NCBI RefSeq assembly: GCF_028736115.1
Contig: NZ_CP117877.1
Span: forward strand, 4,092,001-4,156,000
Direction: 5' to 3'
From: Mucilaginibacter sp. KACC 22063
GTDB lineage: Bacteria > Bacteroidota > Bacteroidia > Sphingobacteriales > Sphingobacteriaceae
Length of the DNA stretch: 64,000 bases
Part shown: positions 28,219-37,551 of the stretch, one piece after another
How positions within the stretch are numbered: position 1 is the stretch's first letter
How the letters are laid out: each line of letters starts with the position of its first letter
The notes under the pieces: generated by a model
What the model saw: only the letters and a program-made list of their open reading frames with translations
Told to the model about the DNA's origin: nothing
Database searches by the model: none
Made by a program: the position numbers and the translations under genes

Positions 28219-28473
28219 TTATTTAGCCCTTTCTAAAATTTGAACTAATCTCCAGTTTTTACTTTTGCTCATCGGACGAGTTTCCATAATCAATACGGTA
28301 TCGCCAATACCACAGGTATTTGCTTCGTCATGAGCCATAAATTTGGTAGTCTTCTTTACGAATTTACCGTAGATAGGGTGTTTTACTTTCCTTTCTACTG
28401 CAACAACGATAGATTTATCCATCTTGTTGCTCACTACCAAACCGGTACGTGTTTTTCTTAAATTTCTTTCCAT
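28219..28473 (-). CDS. rpsQ: 30S ribosomal protein uS17
   Basis: 84 residues, OB fold binding the 5' domain of 16S r[23 protein letters not shown] and [20 protein letters not shown]. Confidence 0.98.
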   Translation of the reverse strand: MERNLRKTRTGLVVSNKMDKSIVVAVERKVKHPIYGKFVKKTTKFMAHDEANTCGIGDTVLIMETRPMSKSKNWRLVQILERAK

Positions 28474-28487
28474 TTTTCAGACGCTGG

Positions 28488-28697
28488 TTATTTATTTTCA
28501 GAAGCTGACGCCGCTTTGCGCTTGGTTAATTCTGTAGTTAAACGAGCAACATCCTTACGTACTTTAGTAATGCGTGAAGGATTCTCAATAGCTGAAACCG
28601 CATGAGCAAATTTCAATTTATTAAGATTGTTCTTTTCCTCGTTAATCTTTGCAACCAACTCTTCTGTTGACAGCTCTAAAATTTCTGAGTTTTTCAT
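28488..28697 (-). CDS. rpmC: 50S ribosomal protein uL29
   Basis: 69 residues, two-helix hairpin at the exit tunnel, a docking site for trigger factor and SRP. Recognised by LNKLKFAHAVSAIENPSRIT. Confidence 0.96.
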   Translation of the reverse strand: MKNSEILELSTEELVAKINEEKNNLNKLKFAHAVSAIENPSRITKVRKDVARLTTELTKRKAASASENK

Positions 28698-28713
28698 TTT
28701 CTTGTTTGTTCTA

Positions 28714-28776
28714 ATGTTGAAAGGTTGTAATGTTTAAATGTTGTTGTAACGGTTCAACATCCAACTTTTCCAACCT
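28714..28776. repeat. Word-repeat hairpin in the rplP-rpmC spacer
   Basis: The left arm has ATGTTGAAAGGTTGTAATG. The right arm, with GGTTCAACATCCAACTTTTC, pairs with it imperfectly. The word GTTG/CAAC recurs. Confidence 0.65.
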
Positions 28777-28786
28777 AAACTAATTG

Positions 28787-29209
28787 TTATGCTTCTGCGT
28801 AATCTCTGCGTACAACAAATTTTGTTTGTACGGGCAGTTTTTGAGCTGCCAAACGCAAAGCTTCTTTGGCAATTTCCAGTGGCACACCTTCTGCTTCGAA
28901 AATGATTCTTCCAGGGCGTACAACTGCTACCCAGTATTCAGGAGCACCTTTACCTTTACCCATACGTACCTCTGCTGGTTTTTTGGTTACAGGCTTGTCT
29001 GGGAAAATCCTGATCCAAACCTGGCCTTCACGTTTCATATAACGTGTTACAGCGATACGTGCAGCCTCGATCTGACGGCTGGTGATCCATGCCGGCTCGA
29101 GTGATTTTATACCGAAAGATCCGAATGAAAGTTCAGCACCACGGGTGGCTAAACCTTTCATTCTGCCTTTTTGCATCTTTCTGAACTTCGTTCTTTTTGG
29201 CTGTAGCAT
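28787..29209 (-). CDS. rplP: 50S ribosomal protein uL16
   Basis: 140 residues; orients A-site tRNA. Seen: [39 protein letters not shown] and [17 protein letters not shown]. Confidence 0.98.
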   Translation of the reverse strand: MLQPKRTKFRKMQKGRMKGLATRGAELSFGSFGIKSLEPAWITSRQIEAARIAVTRYMKREGQVWIRIFPDKPVTKKPAEVRMGKGKGAPEYWVAVVRPGRIIFEAEGVPLEIAKEALRLAAQKLPVQTKFVVRRDYAEA

Positions 29210-29249
29210 TACTTTAAGCTTTTATTCGTGTTTAAACGATGTTTGTTTG

Positions 29250-29311
29250 TTGTTAGTGATCGGTTGTCTGTTATCAGTTATTCCTGACATCCGGCAACTG
29301 AAAACTCACAA
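29250..29311. repeat. Word-repeat hairpin in the rpsC-rplP spacer
   Basis: TTGTTAGTGATCGGTTGTC pairs with GGCAACTGAAAACTCACAA at about 14 of 19 positions. Confidence 0.6.
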
Positions 29312-29325
29312 CGCATCAAACTTTA

Positions 29326-30204
29326 TTATCTGTTACCACCCGGACGGTTGCCACCCTGACGGTTTTGGCCGCCCGGACGATTGTTGCCACCACCACGTTG
29401 GTTGTTACCGCCTCTGCGGTCATTATTACCACCTCTTCTGTCACCACCACCACTGTTGCGACGGTCGCCACCGCGATCATTTCTTTCGCCACGTGCGCCA
29501 AATGAAGCTGCGCCCTCTGGACGGCCACCTTTACCGCTGGCACTGCTTGCAGCACCAATGTTTGGAGAAAGATCACGTTTGCCATAAACCTCGCCTTTGC
29601 AGATCCATACCTTAACACCTATTTTACCATAAGTAGTTAAAGCCTCTGCCAGTGCATAGTCAATATCAGCGCGGAAGGTATGTAACGGAATCCTTCCCTC
29701 TTTATATTGTTCGGTACGTGCCATCTCAGCACCGCCTAAACGGCCGCTGGTCATCACTTTAATCCCTTCAGCACCCATTCTCATGGTTGAAGCTATTGCA
29801 GTTTTCATGGCGCGACGGAAAGAGATACGTGCTTCTAATTGCTTAGCGATACCTTCAGCAACCAGTTGCGCGTCAAGCTCAGGACGTTTGATCTCGAAGA
29901 TGTTGATCTGAACATCTTTTTTAGTAAGCTTTTTAAGCTCTTCTTTGATCTTATCAACTTCCTGGCCGCCTTTACCGATAACGATACCCGGACGGGCAGT
30001 ATGTATAGTAACTGTAATACGTTTTAAAGTACGCTCGATAACTACTTTTGATACGCCGCCTTTAGCGATACGTACTGATAAGTATTTGCGGATTTTTTCG
30101 TCCTCAACTAATTTGTCGGAGTAGTTGTCGCCACCGAACCAGTTAGAATCCCAACCTCTGATGATTCCTAATCTGTTACCTATTGGATGTGCTTTTTGTC
30201 CCAT
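29326..30204 (-). CDS. rpsC: 30S ribosomal protein uS3 with Gly/Arg/Asn-rich RGG-type tail
   Basis: S3 sits at the mRNA entry and helps unwind mRNA. The KH domain ([19 protein letters not shown]) and C-terminal domain are normal up to about residue 212. The total of 292 residues exceeds the usual 210-240 because a low-complexity tail of about 80 residues is added. It is rich in Gly, Arg and Asn with many RGG and RGGNN units ([20 protein letters not shown]) and is strongly basic. Such RGG tails bind RNA in other proteins. The DNA behind it is repetitive, which creates spurious open frames on both strands. Confidence 0.97.
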   Translation of the reverse strand: MGQKAHPIGNRLGIIRGWDSNWFGGDNYSDKLVEDEKIRKYLSVRIAKGGVSKVVIERTLKRITVTIHTARPGIVIGKGGQEVDKIKEELKKLTKKDVQINIFEIKRPELDAQLVAEGIAKQLEARISFRRAMKTAIASTMRMGAEGIKVMTSGRLGGAEMARTEQYKEGRIPLHTFRADIDYALAEALTTYGKIGVKVWICKGEVYGKRDLSPNIGAASSASGKGGRPEGAASFGARGERNDRGGDRRNSGGGDRRGGNNDRRGGNNQRGGGNNRPGGQNRQGGNRPGGNR

Positions 30205-30210
30205 TTCAAA

Positions 30211-30639
30211 TTAATTGTTAGCGTTTTTACTATCCACAATAAGTGTTACGTGGTTTGAGCGTTTACGGATACGGTAACCGCGGCCTTGTGGAGCCGGGCG
30301 AAGTCTTTTTAACTGACGGCCACCGCCTACAGAAACTTCTTTAACAAATAAACCGCTTTCTTCAACACGTTTGCCTTCGTTTTTAGCTTCCCAGTTTTTA
30401 ATTGCAGAAAGTAATAACTTTTCTACACGGATAGCCGCTTCCTTATTTGTATATTTTAATATATATAACGCTTTTTCAACGTTCTCACCGCGAATCAGAT
30501 CAACTACCAGGCGCATTTTGCGTGGTGATGTTGGGCAGTTTTGCAGTTTGGCAACAGAAGCTCCTCCTTGCTGAGCTTTCTCTTGCTCTTTTTGCTGTCT
30601 GATTAGGACAGATCTTTTGATTTTATTTGTTGCTTCCAT
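30211..30639 (-). CDS. rplV: 50S ribosomal protein uL22
   Basis: 142 residues; lines the exit tunnel with a long beta-hairpin ([20 protein letters not shown]). An N-terminal extension of about 28 residues ([20 protein letters not shown]) precedes the usual core beginning [16 protein letters not shown]. Confidence 0.97.
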   Translation of the reverse strand: MEATNKIKRSVLIRQQKEQEKAQQGGASVAKLQNCPTSPRKMRLVVDLIRGENVEKALYILKYTNKEAAIRVEKLLLSAIKNWEAKNEGKRVEESGLFVKEVSVGGGRQLKRLRPAPQGRGYRIRKRSNHVTLIVDSKNANN

Positions 30640-30645
30640 TGCCTA

Positions 30646-30912
30646 TTATTTTTTCTTTTCTGCGTGACCGCGGAATGTACGTGTTGGGGCAAACTCTCCC
30701 AGCTTGTGACCAACCATGTTTTCTGTTACGTACACAGGGATAAATTTGTTACCGTTGTGTACTGCGAATGTGTGACCAACGAAGTCAGGAGAAATCATGG
30801 AACGGCGTGACCATGTTTTTACTACCGACTTTTTGCTTGATTCATTCAAGGTCAGAACTTTTCTTTCCAGGTTATGATCAATATAAGGTCCTTTTTTAAT
30901 TGAACGTGCCAT
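30646..30912 (-). CDS. rpsS: 30S ribosomal protein uS19
   Basis: 88 residues; head protein next to uS13. [19 protein letters not shown] and the closing [17 protein letters not shown] are diagnostic. Confidence 0.98.
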   Translation of the reverse strand: MARSIKKGPYIDHNLERKVLTLNESSKKSVVKTWSRRSMISPDFVGHTFAVHNGNKFIPVYVTENMVGHKLGEFAPTRTFRGHAEKKK

Positions 30913-31736
30913 TATTTCTTCCTTCTTTCAATGATGTAACGATCCGATGTTTTCTTTTTGTCGCGGGTTTTGTAGCCTTTAGCTAATAAACCTTTACGTG
31001 AGCGTGGGTGACCACCTGAAGAACGGCCTTCACCACCACCCATAGGGTGATCGACAGGGTTCATTGCTACACCACGTACTCTTGGACGACGACCGATCCA
31101 ACGTTTACGGCCTGCTTTACCTAATACCTCATTTGCTTTCTCAGCATTTGAAACTGTACCGATGGTAGCAAGGCAGGTAGCCAGGATCATACGGGTTTCA
31201 CCAGAAGGCAATTTAATGATGGCATATTTACCATCACGGGCAGATAGCTGCGCATAAGTACCTGCAGAGCGTGCAATTGTGCCACCCTGACCAGGATTAA
31301 GTTCAATGTTATGGATGATCGAACCCAGCGGGATGCTCTTTAATGGTAAAGTGTTACCAACTTCAGGAGCAACTGCATCGCCAGAAAGTACAGTTTGTCC
31401 AACTGTCAATCCTTCCGGAGCGATCATATAACGTTTCTCGCCGTCAGCATAAACTAACAGGGCGATACGTGCTGAACGGTTTGGATCGTACTCGATAGTC
31501 GCAACAGTAGCGGGGATGTCAAACTTGTTACGTTTAAAGTCGATCAATCGGTATGATTTCTTGTGTCCCCCACCGATATAACGCATGGTCATTTTACCGG
31601 TATTGTTACGACCGCCTGATTTTTTGTGCGCTACAACAAGTGACTTCTCAGGCACATTGGTTGTAACGTCCGAGTAATCGGCACCTACTCTGAAGCGGGT
31701 ACCCGGCGTAACCGGTTTAAATCTTTTAACTGCCAT
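30912..31736 (-). CDS. rplB: 50S ribosomal protein uL2
   Basis: 274 residues; binds close to the peptidyl-transferase centre. The conserved [19 protein letters not shown] contains the important histidine of VDHP; the second histidine common in this motif is Met here. It shares one base with rpsS. Confidence 0.98.
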   Translation of the reverse strand: MAVKRFKPVTPGTRFRVGADYSDVTTNVPEKSLVVAHKKSGGRNNTGKMTMRYIGGGHKKSYRLIDFKRNKFDIPATVATIEYDPNRSARIALLVYADGEKRYMIAPEGLTVGQTVLSGDAVAPEVGNTLPLKSIPLGSIIHNIELNPGQGGTIARSAGTYAQLSARDGKYAIIKLPSGETRMILATCLATIGTVSNAEKANEVLGKAGRKRWIGRRPRVRGVAMNPVDHPMGGGEGRSSGGHPRSRKGLLAKGYKTRDKKKTSDRYIIERRKK

Positions 31737-31742
31737 CTCTTT

Positions 31743-32033
31743 TTATATTGTGCTATAAAAATCTATTGTTTCACCGTCTTTCAACGTAATAACCGCTTTT
31801 TTGTAAGTAGCTGCACGGCCAGTTACCGAGCCAGCTTTAGTGTTACGGGTTTTTAGTTTTCCGACATATTTCATGGTGTTTACCGCTGTAACGTTTACAC
31901 CATACATGTTTTCAATCGCTGCTTTGATCTGAATCTTGTTAGCTCTGTGATCAACTTTGAAAACATAACGATTAAGTTTCTCAGTTAATTGAGATACTTT
32001 TTCAGTAAGTAAAGGTTTCTTTAAAATTTCCAT
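31743..32033 (-). CDS. rplW: 50S ribosomal protein uL23
   Basis: 96 residues; exit-tunnel rim, docking site for SRP and trigger factor. Seen: ILKKPLLTEKVSQLTEKLNR and ANKIQIKAAIENMYGVNV. Confidence 0.98.
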   Translation of the reverse strand: MEILKKPLLTEKVSQLTEKLNRYVFKVDHRANKIQIKAAIENMYGVNVTAVNTMKYVGKLKTRNTKAGSVTGRAATYKKAVITLKDGETIDFYSTI

Positions 32034-32035
32034 AA

Positions 32036-32665
32036 TTACTTAGCGAAAGCTTCCTCCAAAGTTTTAACAGCACCTGTAGTTAAGATCAGTTTGCCTGCGT
32101 TTAACACATCATAAGTGTTTAACTGGTCGGCAGTAATAACCTTAGCTTTTTTCAGATTTCTGCTTGATAAATAAACATTGTTATTTGCTGCAGGCAATAC
32201 CAGTAAAGTTTTCTCGTCAGTGAATTTTAAGTCGCTAACTAACTTTACATAGTTTTTAGTTTTAACAGTATCGAAGTTGAAGTCTTCTAAAACTACGATA
32301 TTGCTATCCTGAGCTTTGTAAGTTAAGGCTGATTTACGTGCTAATTGCTTAAGCTTTTTGTTTAGCTTGAAGCTATAGTCGCGAGGCTGAGGACCGAATA
32401 CACGGCCACCACCATTAAATAATGGTGATTTGATGCTACCTGCGCGTGCACCACCAGTACCTTTTTGTTTATGTAACTTGCGGGTTGAACCAGCAATTTC
32501 ATTACGTTGTTTTGCTTTGTGAGTACCCTGACGCTGATTAGCCAGATATTGCTTCACATCCAGGTAAATAGCGTGATCGTTGGGCTCGATACCGAATACC
32601 GAATCAGGAAGCTGCACCTTGGCACCTGTTTGCTGACCTGATACATTTAATACATTAACTTCCAT
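32036..32665 (-). CDS. rplD: 50S ribosomal protein uL4
   Basis: 209 residues starting [15 protein letters not shown] start four codons earlier would overlap the end of rplC. The tunnel loop is [20 protein letters not shown]. In E. coli this protein represses the S10 operon; whether that holds here is unknown, although the leader does carry a hairpin. Confidence 0.97.
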   Translation of the reverse strand: MEVNVLNVSGQQTGAKVQLPDSVFGIEPNDHAIYLDVKQYLANQRQGTHKAKQRNEIAGSTRKLHKQKGTGGARAGSIKSPLFNGGGRVFGPQPRDYSFKLNKKLKQLARKSALTYKAQDSNIVVLEDFNFDTVKTKNYVKLVSDLKFTDEKTLLVLPAANNNVYLSSRNLKKAKVITADQLNTYDVLNAGKLILTTGAVKTLEEAFAK

Positions 32666-32666
32666 C

Positions 32667-33284
32667 TTATTTATCAACGATTACGAATGAACCCTTAGCT
32701 CCTGGGATAGAGCCTTTAACCACTAACAAATTTTGTTCTGGATACACTTTAACCACTTCAAGGTTTTGAACCTTTACGCGCACATTACCGGTTTGACCAG
32801 CCATGCGCATACCTTTAAATACGCGTGATGGCCATGAAGATGCACCCAGTGAACCCGGAGCTCTTAACCTGTTGTGCTGACCGTGGGTCTGCATACCAAC
32901 ACCACCAAATCCGTGACGCTTTACAACGCCCTGAAATCCTTTACCTTTTGAAGTACCAACAACATCCACGAAATCGCCAGAAGCAAAGATATCGACAGTA
33001 ACGGTGTCGCCTAAGTTCTTTTGATCCTCAAATGTTTTGAATTCAACAAGCTTGCGCTTTGGAGTGGTTCCGGCTTTCTGGAAATGACCTTTTAAAGGAG
33101 CAGTAGTGTTTTTTTCTTTTTGCTCATCGTATGCTAACTGAACAGCTGCATACCCGTCTGCCTCTACAGACTTCACTTGTGTTACTACACAAGGACCAGC
33201 TTCGATTACGGTACAAGGAATGTTTTTTCCCGCCTCATCGAAAATACTGGTCATACCTACTTTTTTACCAATAATTCCTGACAT
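32667..33284 (-). CDS. rplC: 50S ribosomal protein uL3
   Basis: 205 residues; early assembly protein reaching the peptidyl-transferase centre. Seen: [20 protein letters not shown] and [18 protein letters not shown]. The glutamine that is methylated in E. coli L3 (Gln150) is Ala here. It is the first gene of the operon: rpsJ, the usual first gene, lies 8.5 kb away. Confidence 0.98.
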   Translation of the reverse strand: MSGIIGKKVGMTSIFDEAGKNIPCTVIEAGPCVVTQVKSVEADGYAAVQLAYDEQKEKNTTAPLKGHFQKAGTTPKRKLVEFKTFEDQKNLGDTVTVDIFASGDFVDVVGTSKGKGFQGVVKRHGFGGVGMQTHGQHNRLRAPGSLGASSWPSRVFKGMRMAGQTGNVRVKVQNLEVVKVYPEQNLLVVKGSIPGAKGSFVIVDK

Positions 33285-33313
33285 TTTCTTTTTTAGCTTT
33301 TTTTGTTGCCCAT

Positions 33314-33331
33314 CGAAGCAGTAGGGCTTCG
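33314..33331 (-). promoter_or_regulatory. Leader hairpin of the rplC operon
   Basis: Perfect CGAAGC/GCTTCG stem with a six-base loop in the untranslated leader, 30 bases before the rplC start codon. It might take part in operon feedback (inference). Confidence 0.4.
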
Positions 33332-33362
33332 TTCAAGGCATAATTTCCCCCGAAAGGGACGG

Positions 33363-33393
33363 CAAAGATAGGAATTATTAATTAACTCTCAAA
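33363..33393 (-). promoter_or_regulatory. Promoter of the 29-gene ribosomal operon
   Basis: On the minus strand TTTG, 19 bases, then TATCTTTG, a full match to the Bacteroidota -33/-7 consensus, about 80 bases before rplC. Confidence 0.75.
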
Positions 33394-33572
33394 TACTTAC
33401 GAAATTATTTTTTAGAGAATTTTCTTACTTACAGCAAGTTACGGAAGTAACCGGCATATGGAACAATAAATTGCAGGGTTTAGTGATGCAATTATAGCAA
33501 GGATCGGATCAAAATACAATGCATTAATTAAATTTCTGTTGTATTTGTTAATATTGTAGCAAACTAACAATA

Positions 33573-35450
33573 ATGTATAAAAAACTCATTATCAGCGCCA
33601 TTCTGTTATGCTTTTTAACAGGCGCAATGGCACAATCGCTTTATATGCCGCGCGATATTAAACGCGCCTTTGACAAAGGCACGCGATCTGCGGACGGAAA
33701 GCCTGGAAAAAACTACTGGCAAAACCATGCACGTTATGACATTCATATCACAACCGCACCACCAGACCGTAACATAAAAGGCAAAGAAGAAATTGTCTAT
33801 GTAAACAATAGCCCGGATACCTTAAAGGCGCTAAACATGAAACTGATTATCAACATCCACCGCCCCGGCGCAGCAAGGTTAAGGCCGGTTGGCGATAATT
33901 ACCTTACCCCGGGTATGCAGATTGATACTTTTTTAGTGAACGGCACAAAGGTGAACTGGGATAACACACGCAAAGGTGCAACCAATGAAGGCGTTATGCT
34001 GACCAAGCCCCTGCTTCCGCACGACTCTGTGAAACTGAACATCAATTTCCATTACCAGATCTCTTTACAAAGCGAGCGCGAGGGCATGATCGACTCTACT
34101 ACTTATTACTTCGCTTATTTCTATCCGCGCGTTTCTGTGTATGACGATTACAATGGTTGGGACCGCCTGCCATTTACCGACGCGCTTGAGTTTTATAACG
34201 ACTTCAACGACTATAAGCTAAGTGTTACCGTACCTAAAAATTATTTAGTTTGGTCAACCGGTACATTGCAGAATGCCAACCAGGTTTTACAGCCTGAATA
34301 TGCCAAACGCCTTCAGGCATCCTTCACAAGTGATTCCACTATTCATGTTGCTACTGCCGAAGATATTGCCAAAAAGAAAGTTACTGCACAAAATGCCATG
34401 AACACTTGGGTTTGGACAGCAACCAACATCACCGATGTTGCCTTTGGCATAAGCGACCATTACGTATGGGATGCTGCCAGTACCGTGGTTGATGATGCAA
34501 CAAAACGCCGTGCAAGTATGCAAGCCGCATTCTTAGATGAATCAAAAGACTTTCATCATTCGGTTCAATTTGGCCGTAATAGTTTAAGCTGGTTTTCGCA
34601 TAACTGGCCAGGTGTACCTTATCCTTTTCCAAAGATGACCGCCTTTCAGGGATTTGCAGACATGGAGTATCCAATGATGGTGAACGACAGCCACACTGAC
34701 GACCTGCGTTTTGCACAATTTGTACAGGACCATGAAATTGCACATACCTATTTTCCATTCTACATGGGCATAAACGAAACCCGCTATGGTTATATGGATG
34801 AAGGCTGGGCTACCACATTTGAGTACCTGATTGGCCAGGCAGAGGTTGGCAAAGATGGCGCTGATAAACTTTACAAAGCTTTCAGGATTAACCGCTGGAT
34901 ACATGACCCATCATCAGCAGAAGACTTGCCTGTAATTACCCCTACCAGCGAACTGTTTGCAGGTGCAGGTAATAACGAATATGGTAAACCATCATTAAGT
35001 TACCTGGCACTTAAAGATATGCTTGGCGACGAGCTCTTCAAAAAAGCTTTGCATACCTATATGGACAACTGGCATGGAAAACACCCTATTCCGTGGGATT
35101 ACTTTAACTCGATGAGTGCTGGTGCTGGCAAAAACCTGAACTGGTTTTTCAACAGCTGGTTCTTCACTAACGGGTATAATGATATTGCGATAACCAAAGT
35201 TGCCAAAGTAACCGGCGGCACTGCCATTACCGTTAAAAACATTGGCGGCTTTGTTATCCCTTTTGATGCGATGATTACTTATGCCGACGGCAGCACACAA
35301 ACCATCCACAGGACATCTGCTTTCTGGGAAAACAATCAGAAAGAAGTAACCATGACGGTTAAATCTGCAAAGGCTGTTAAATCTGTTAAATTAGATGGCG
35401 GCATATTTATGGATGCCAACGAAAAAGACAATAGCTGGGAAGCTAAATAA
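33573..35450 (+). CDS. Secreted M1-family metallopeptidase (gluzincin)
   Basis: A zinc aminopeptidase-type protein of 625 residues with a signal peptide (MYKKLIISAILLCFLTGAMA, cut before QSL). The zinc site is HEIAH at residues 387-391 with the third ligand Glu410 in GYMDEGWAT, the M1 spacing. The N-terminal part is the beta-rich M1 domain; the C-terminal part (residues 530 on) is a small beta domain. It is transcribed away from the ribosomal operon and ends at a strong palindromic terminator. A second M1 protein at 52070-54043 is clearly related (RADYKLT/HARYDIH start, ERxGYMDEG/GWMDEG). Confidence 0.9.
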   Translation: MYKKLIISAILLCFLTGAMAQSLYMPRDIKRAFDKGTRSADGKPGKNYWQNHARYDIHITTAPPDRNIKGKEEIVYVNNSPDTLKALNMKLIINIHRPGAARLRPVGDNYLTPGMQIDTFLVNGTKVNWDNTRKGATNEGVMLTKPLLPHDSVKLNINFHYQISLQSEREGMIDSTTYYFAYFYPRVSVYDDYNGWDRLPFTDALEFYNDFNDYKLSVTVPKNYLVWSTGTLQNANQVLQPEYAKRLQASFTSDSTIHVATAEDIAKKKVTAQNAMNTWVWTATNITDVAFGISDHYVWDAASTVVDDATKRRASMQAAFLDESKDFHHSVQFGRNSLSWFSHNWPGVPYPFPKMTAFQGFADMEYPMMVNDSHTDDLRFAQFVQDHEIAHTYFPFYMGINETRYGYMDEGWATTFEYLIGQAEVGKDGADKLYKAFRINRWIHDPSSAEDLPVITPTSELFAGAGNNEYGKPSLSYLALKDMLGDELFKKALHTYMDNWHGKHPIPWDYFNSMSAGAGKNLNWFFNSWFFTNGYNDIAITKVAKVTGGTAITVKNIGGFVIPFDAMITYADGSTQTIHRTSAFWENNQKEVTMTVKSAKAVKSVKLDGGIFMDANEKDNSWEAK

Positions 35451-35503
35451 TTATTTCAGATACAAGAAGTAAAAAAGCAAGAGACATGATAATTGCCTTT
35501 AAA

Positions 35504-35535
35504 AAAAAAGCGACCTGTTAACAGGTCGCTTTTTT
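35504..35535 (+). terminator. Terminator of the M1 peptidase gene
   Basis: Perfect palindrome AAAAAAGCGACCTGTT / AACAGGTCGCTTTTTT. Confidence 0.85.
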
Positions 35536-35561
35536 AATTACTTAATGTTATATTTGGTTAT

Positions 35562-35786
35562 ATGTCAAAGCTTGATAGAATAACATCGGATCCTCAAATT
35601 ATGGGTGGTAAAGCGTGCATTAGAAATATGCGAATTACTGTTTCATTGGTCCTTAATCTTATAGCTAATGGCTTAAGCAAGGAAGATATTATTAAAGAAT
35701 ATCCACTTATCGAACTTGAAGATATTGATCAGTCCCTTAAGTATGCAGCTTATCTTGCAGAAGAAGAGTTATATTCATTTAATTAA
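35562..35786 (+). CDS. DUF433 antitoxin-like protein
   Basis: 74 residues. The family start LDRITSDPQIMGGKACIRNM with RITVSLVLNLIANGLSKEDI is clear. DUF433 proteins are small winged-helix-like proteins found beside PIN-type toxins and are taken as antitoxins that also repress their own promoter. The stop codon directly abuts the ATG of the next gene, the usual tight coupling. The DNA is more AT-rich than its surroundings, which suggests transfer. Confidence 0.88.
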   Translation: MSKLDRITSDPQIMGGKACIRNMRITVSLVLNLIANGLSKEDIIKEYPLIELEDIDQSLKYAAYLAEEELYSFN

Positions 35787-36149
35787 ATGAAATTCCTTTT
35801 AGATATGGGAATCTCAACCAGAACTCTCAGTTGGTTAAAAGATCAGGAACATGATGCTATCCACTTATCGAACGAAGGATTACATAAGCTTTCAGATTTA
35901 GATATTCTAATAAAAGGCTCTAAAGAGGGCAGGATAATCGTTACCGCTGATATGGACTTTGGAACTTTATTAGCAACTCATCCTGAATATGAAACTTCTG
36001 TTATACAGTTTAGGGTAAGTGATTTCAGTCCGGATAACATTATTGAAAAATTAAGCTTAATATTTAATGATTTTAATCTGGAGTTATCTAGTCCAAGAAT
36101 CATCACCGTAAAGGATCATCAGATACGCATAAGAAAGCTCCCTATCTAA
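35787..36149 (+). CDS. DUF5615 PIN-like toxin candidate
   Basis: 120 residues beginning MKFLLDMGIS, with the acidic residue of the PIN-like fold, and continuing with IIVTADMDFGTLL, the second acidic cluster. DUF5615 proteins pair with DUF433 proteins in presumed toxin-antitoxin modules, the likely activity being RNA cleavage. Its stop codon overlaps that of the convergent prephenate dehydrogenase gene by three bases, so the module fits between its neighbours with no room to spare. The activity is inferred from family and context only. Confidence 0.87.
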   Translation: MKFLLDMGISTRTLSWLKDQEHDAIHLSNEGLHKLSDLDILIKGSKEGRIIVTADMDFGTLLATHPEYETSVIQFRVSDFSPDNIIEKLSLIFNDFNLELSSPRIITVKDHQIRIRKLPI

Positions 36150-37405
36150 TCCATCATCAACCTTCTGATCAACTCTGCGCTTTGTTTTTTGCCTTCATCT
36201 AAACGGTCGCTGAAGAAAGTCTGCACTTCGTTAAAGTGTTTCTTATAGCCTTCCATATCGCCGTAGCTGATAATTGACGACCATTCGCGCACAGCCGAAT
36301 GGAATTCCAAATCATCGCCGCGAATAGTTTTATCATAGAGTGCGGTTTCTATAGATTCTTCGAGCAGAGCTTCATTTTTAAAAAGGTATTCGGCAATACC
36401 CAAACGCAAGCGGAATGGTGGTGTCTGCGCAATCAGGTTATCATACGGGTTTACTCCTAAATGATACCAGGCATCAACCATACTTAATATACTTAAATGT
36501 GAGTTTGGCTTTGGATGTGCAGAGGTGTCTGCCAGCGAAAATTCTTTCATCACCTGCTCATTAAACATGATCAGTTTCCGGCTTTCATGAAATACAAAGT
36601 CGCGGGCTTTATAAATACGCTCCCTGAATGCCTTTTCTTCTTCCATAATCATGAGCTTAAACAACTCCGATTCTGAAAGTGCATACCTTTTTACCTGTGC
36701 CTTTGCATAAGGATTAAGGATAGCCAGGCCGGCATACACGTGTGCTTTGTAACTAAATATACGTAGTGTGGTCAGGATCTTAACATTATCGATGCCTCCA
36801 TGATATGAAGCATTATCCCACGGGAAAAAACCTGCCGATTTCCACGCCGTGCCCATACTCTCGAAACCAACGTGGGTTACCGCCTGCGTATCGGCAACAA
36901 TCTGATCATGCTGATGATAGTCGGCTAATTCTACAATGTTTGTTTCAAGGCTGTCAAATAGCTCATACATCAATCGGTAAGCATCATCATCAGCCCGGTG
37001 CCTTATCAGGATTAGCTTTTGCCCTTTGGGTTCAAAACCCGGCCCATGCATGGCATGAAAAGTTACAATATGTGCGTTTGCAGGTACATAAGTTTCAAAA
37101 ACACTAATCTCCGGTTGTTTTACAGATGTTTGCCCGGCTACTATTGTTCCCGGCTTTATGGCCTGGTAAGATTGTGCAACTACCTGTTCAAATCTTTCAG
37201 CCTCAACAGAATAGATCAGCAGTTCGCTTTGATGGGCTACCGCTGTGCCATTATCTAAAACCGAAATACCAAGTGGGTTTAATTCGTCTTCAAGCCTTTC
37301 ACGGTTTTGCGGCAGATCACAGCCAAAAACCTTATGCCCTGTCTTTGCAAAAGCCTTCGCATAAAGCTTGCCCATATCTCCCAAACCGATGATACCGATA
37401 TTCAT
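36146..37405 (-). CDS. Prephenate dehydrogenase, fungal Tyr1-like
   Basis: Predicted to convert prephenate to 4-hydroxyphenylpyruvate (tyrosine synthesis) with NAD(P)+. It has an N-terminal Rossmann motif GIIGLGDMG and 419 residues. It resembles yeast Tyr1 much more than bacterial TyrA, sharing as remembered IYSVEA, GQTS, ADTQAVTH, SMGxAW, VYAGLAI, NSHLS and DDLEF..REWSS in the same order. No chorismate mutase domain and no ACT domain are seen. No other aromatic pathway genes are nearby. Confidence 0.8.
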   Translation of the reverse strand: MNIGIIGLGDMGKLYAKAFAKTGHKVFGCDLPQNRERLEDELNPLGISVLDNGTAVAHQSELLIYSVEAERFEQVVAQSYQAIKPGTIVAGQTSVKQPEISVFETYVPANAHIVTFHAMHGPGFEPKGQKLILIRHRADDDAYRLMYELFDSLETNIVELADYHQHDQIVADTQAVTHVGFESMGTAWKSAGFFPWDNASYHGGIDNVKILTTLRIFSYKAHVYAGLAILNPYAKAQVKRYALSESELFKLMIMEEEKAFRERIYKARDFVFHESRKLIMFNEQVMKEFSLADTSAHPKPNSHLSILSMVDAWYHLGVNPYDNLIAQTPPFRLRLGIAEYLFKNEALLEESIETALYDKTIRGDDLEFHSAVREWSSIISYGDMEGYKKHFNEVQTFFSDRLDEGKKQSAELIRRLMMD

Positions 37406-37510
37406 GCTGCTAATATAAGTACCATAAAGCTAATCATCACGTTATAGTACTATTTGCGCAACTTTAATTAACATTTAATATATTAGTGAACCATCTTAAC
37501 ATATATGCGT

Positions 37511-37518
37511 TAATTTTG
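37511..37518 (+). promoter_or_regulatory. -7 promoter element of the three-gene EVE set
   Basis: TAATTTTG fits TAnnTTTG, 33 bases before the ATG at 37552. Confidence 0.4.
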
Positions 37519-37551
37519 GATCATTAAACAAACATCAAAAACTATTACCAA

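Noticed and set aside
29316-29618. 100-codon minus-strand frame, and a 68-codon plus-strand frame, over the rpsC tail
   Set aside because: They arise from the repetitive GGT/CGT-rich DNA of the RGG tail read in other frames.
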